Assembly: GCA_964429355.1 (NCBI GenBank)
Contig: CAYSCH010000116.1
Coordinates: forward strand, 1 to 23,547
Length of the DNA stretch: 23,547 bases
Reading direction: 5' to 3'
Source: JAAYAY01 sp964429355
GTDB taxonomy: Bacteria > Planctomycetota > Planctomycetia > Pirellulales > Thermoguttaceae
Positions 23,192 to 23,547 of the stretch are shown here, piece after piece; position 1 is the first letter of the stretch, and the number at the start of each line of letters is the position of its first letter. The notes below the pieces were generated by a model that had not been told where the DNA came from, did no database searches, and worked only from the letters and a program-made list of their open reading frames with translations. The translations under genes were made by a program, and so were the position numbers.

Positions 23192-23547
23192 TCCTCCCGA
23201 TCCTCTCCTGCTCTTCTTCGTGATCTTAATCTTACTCCTAATCTTAATCCCCCTCCTCCCGCTCACCCAAATCGCGCGCCCCAACCTCCCCCGCCGTCCA
23301 CCTGCCGCTGCCCCGCCACCATCGGCCCCCCTCCCAAACCATCCACCACCTGGTCATCGCTCCCGTCAAACACCGACCGATCCGTTCCGGGCGTGAAACG
23401 GTTCTCCGCCGCGCAAGCTTAAGAAACCCTCACAAAACGTATGAGTTTCCCACGGCTATGGATGTGCACCGCCGGTGGTTTTGTTGGCGGCTCTAATATG
23501 ACAGCGCTATGTTTTTTCAAGACGGGTGGCCTTCGCTTTTGCCCGAC
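23192..23547. other. G-poor, pyrimidine-rich non-coding tail
   Basis: After the transglutaminase stop, 23192-23345 is unusually rich in C and T on the plus strand with very few G, including repeated short CTTAATC- and CCTCC-like words. From about 23397 on the composition becomes ordinary. A weak inverted repeat CCGCC/GGCGG (23469-23473, 23486-23490) and a T6 at 23511-23516 are too far apart to call a terminator. No gene start is supported before the window ends. Confidence 0.6.

Noticed and set aside
23469..23516. CCGCC/GGCGG hairpin plus T6 as a terminator
   Set aside because: The stem is only five base pairs with a 12-nt loop, and the T-run starts about 20 nt after the stem.

Overview
The window looks like GC-rich DNA from a planctomycete (Planctomycetota, Pirellulales-like). 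The best lineage evidence is the N-terminus of a 4369-residue exported protein: a basic stretch followed by MEPLEDRRLLSA, a form of the planctomycete LEPR-XLL export motif. GEVED, CSLREA, SdrD-B-like, Calx-beta-like and FG-GAP/VCBS modules on one giant polypeptide, and neighbouring genes for secreted sugar hydrolases, fit the same group. A run of ten Ns (3725-3734) shows this is a scaffold with a joined gap, so a draft or metagenome-derived assembly is likely.

Layout. 1-727 (-): 5' part of a secreted DUF2961 protein that runs off the left edge. 728-1186: divergent intergenic region. 1187-14296 (+): the giant protein, with a zinc metallopeptidase-like head, about 3600 residues of beta-rich modules and a degenerate hemolysin-like tail. 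14297-14411: convergent gap with a stem-loop. 14412-15050 (-): secreted DUF1349-like protein. 15051-15289: divergent intergenic region. 15290-16756 and 16769-18349 (+): a two-gene operon of a GH29 alpha-L-fucosidase-like enzyme and a full-length DUF2961 (GH172-like) protein. 18350-18760: intergenic. 18761-20197 (+): a DcaP-like outer-membrane porin. 20198-20815: a gap with a doubtful small minus-strand ORF. 20816-23191 (+): a secreted protein joining an N-terminal propeller-like region to a transglutaminase-type Cys-His-Asp domain. 23192-23547: G-poor, pyrimidine-rich non-coding DNA.

How the parts may work together (inference). The exported hydrolases (GH29, two DUF2961 proteins, a DUF1349 concanavalin-like protein) and an outer-membrane porin suggest a locus for breaking down and taking up a fucose- and pentofuranose- or fructofuranose-containing glycan. 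The giant protein could be a surface adhesin or protease that holds the cell on the substrate. No regulator, transporter ATPase, tRNA, rRNA, CRISPR array or intact mobile element was seen.

The most unusual material lies inside the giant gene: nine tandem repeats of exactly 336 nt that are mosaics of interchangeable half-units, a second repeat family locked at 345 nt, two related CSLREA/beta-helix/GEVED blocks, an apparent domain insertion inside an SdrD-B-like fold, and an assembly gap placed in one of the repeats.
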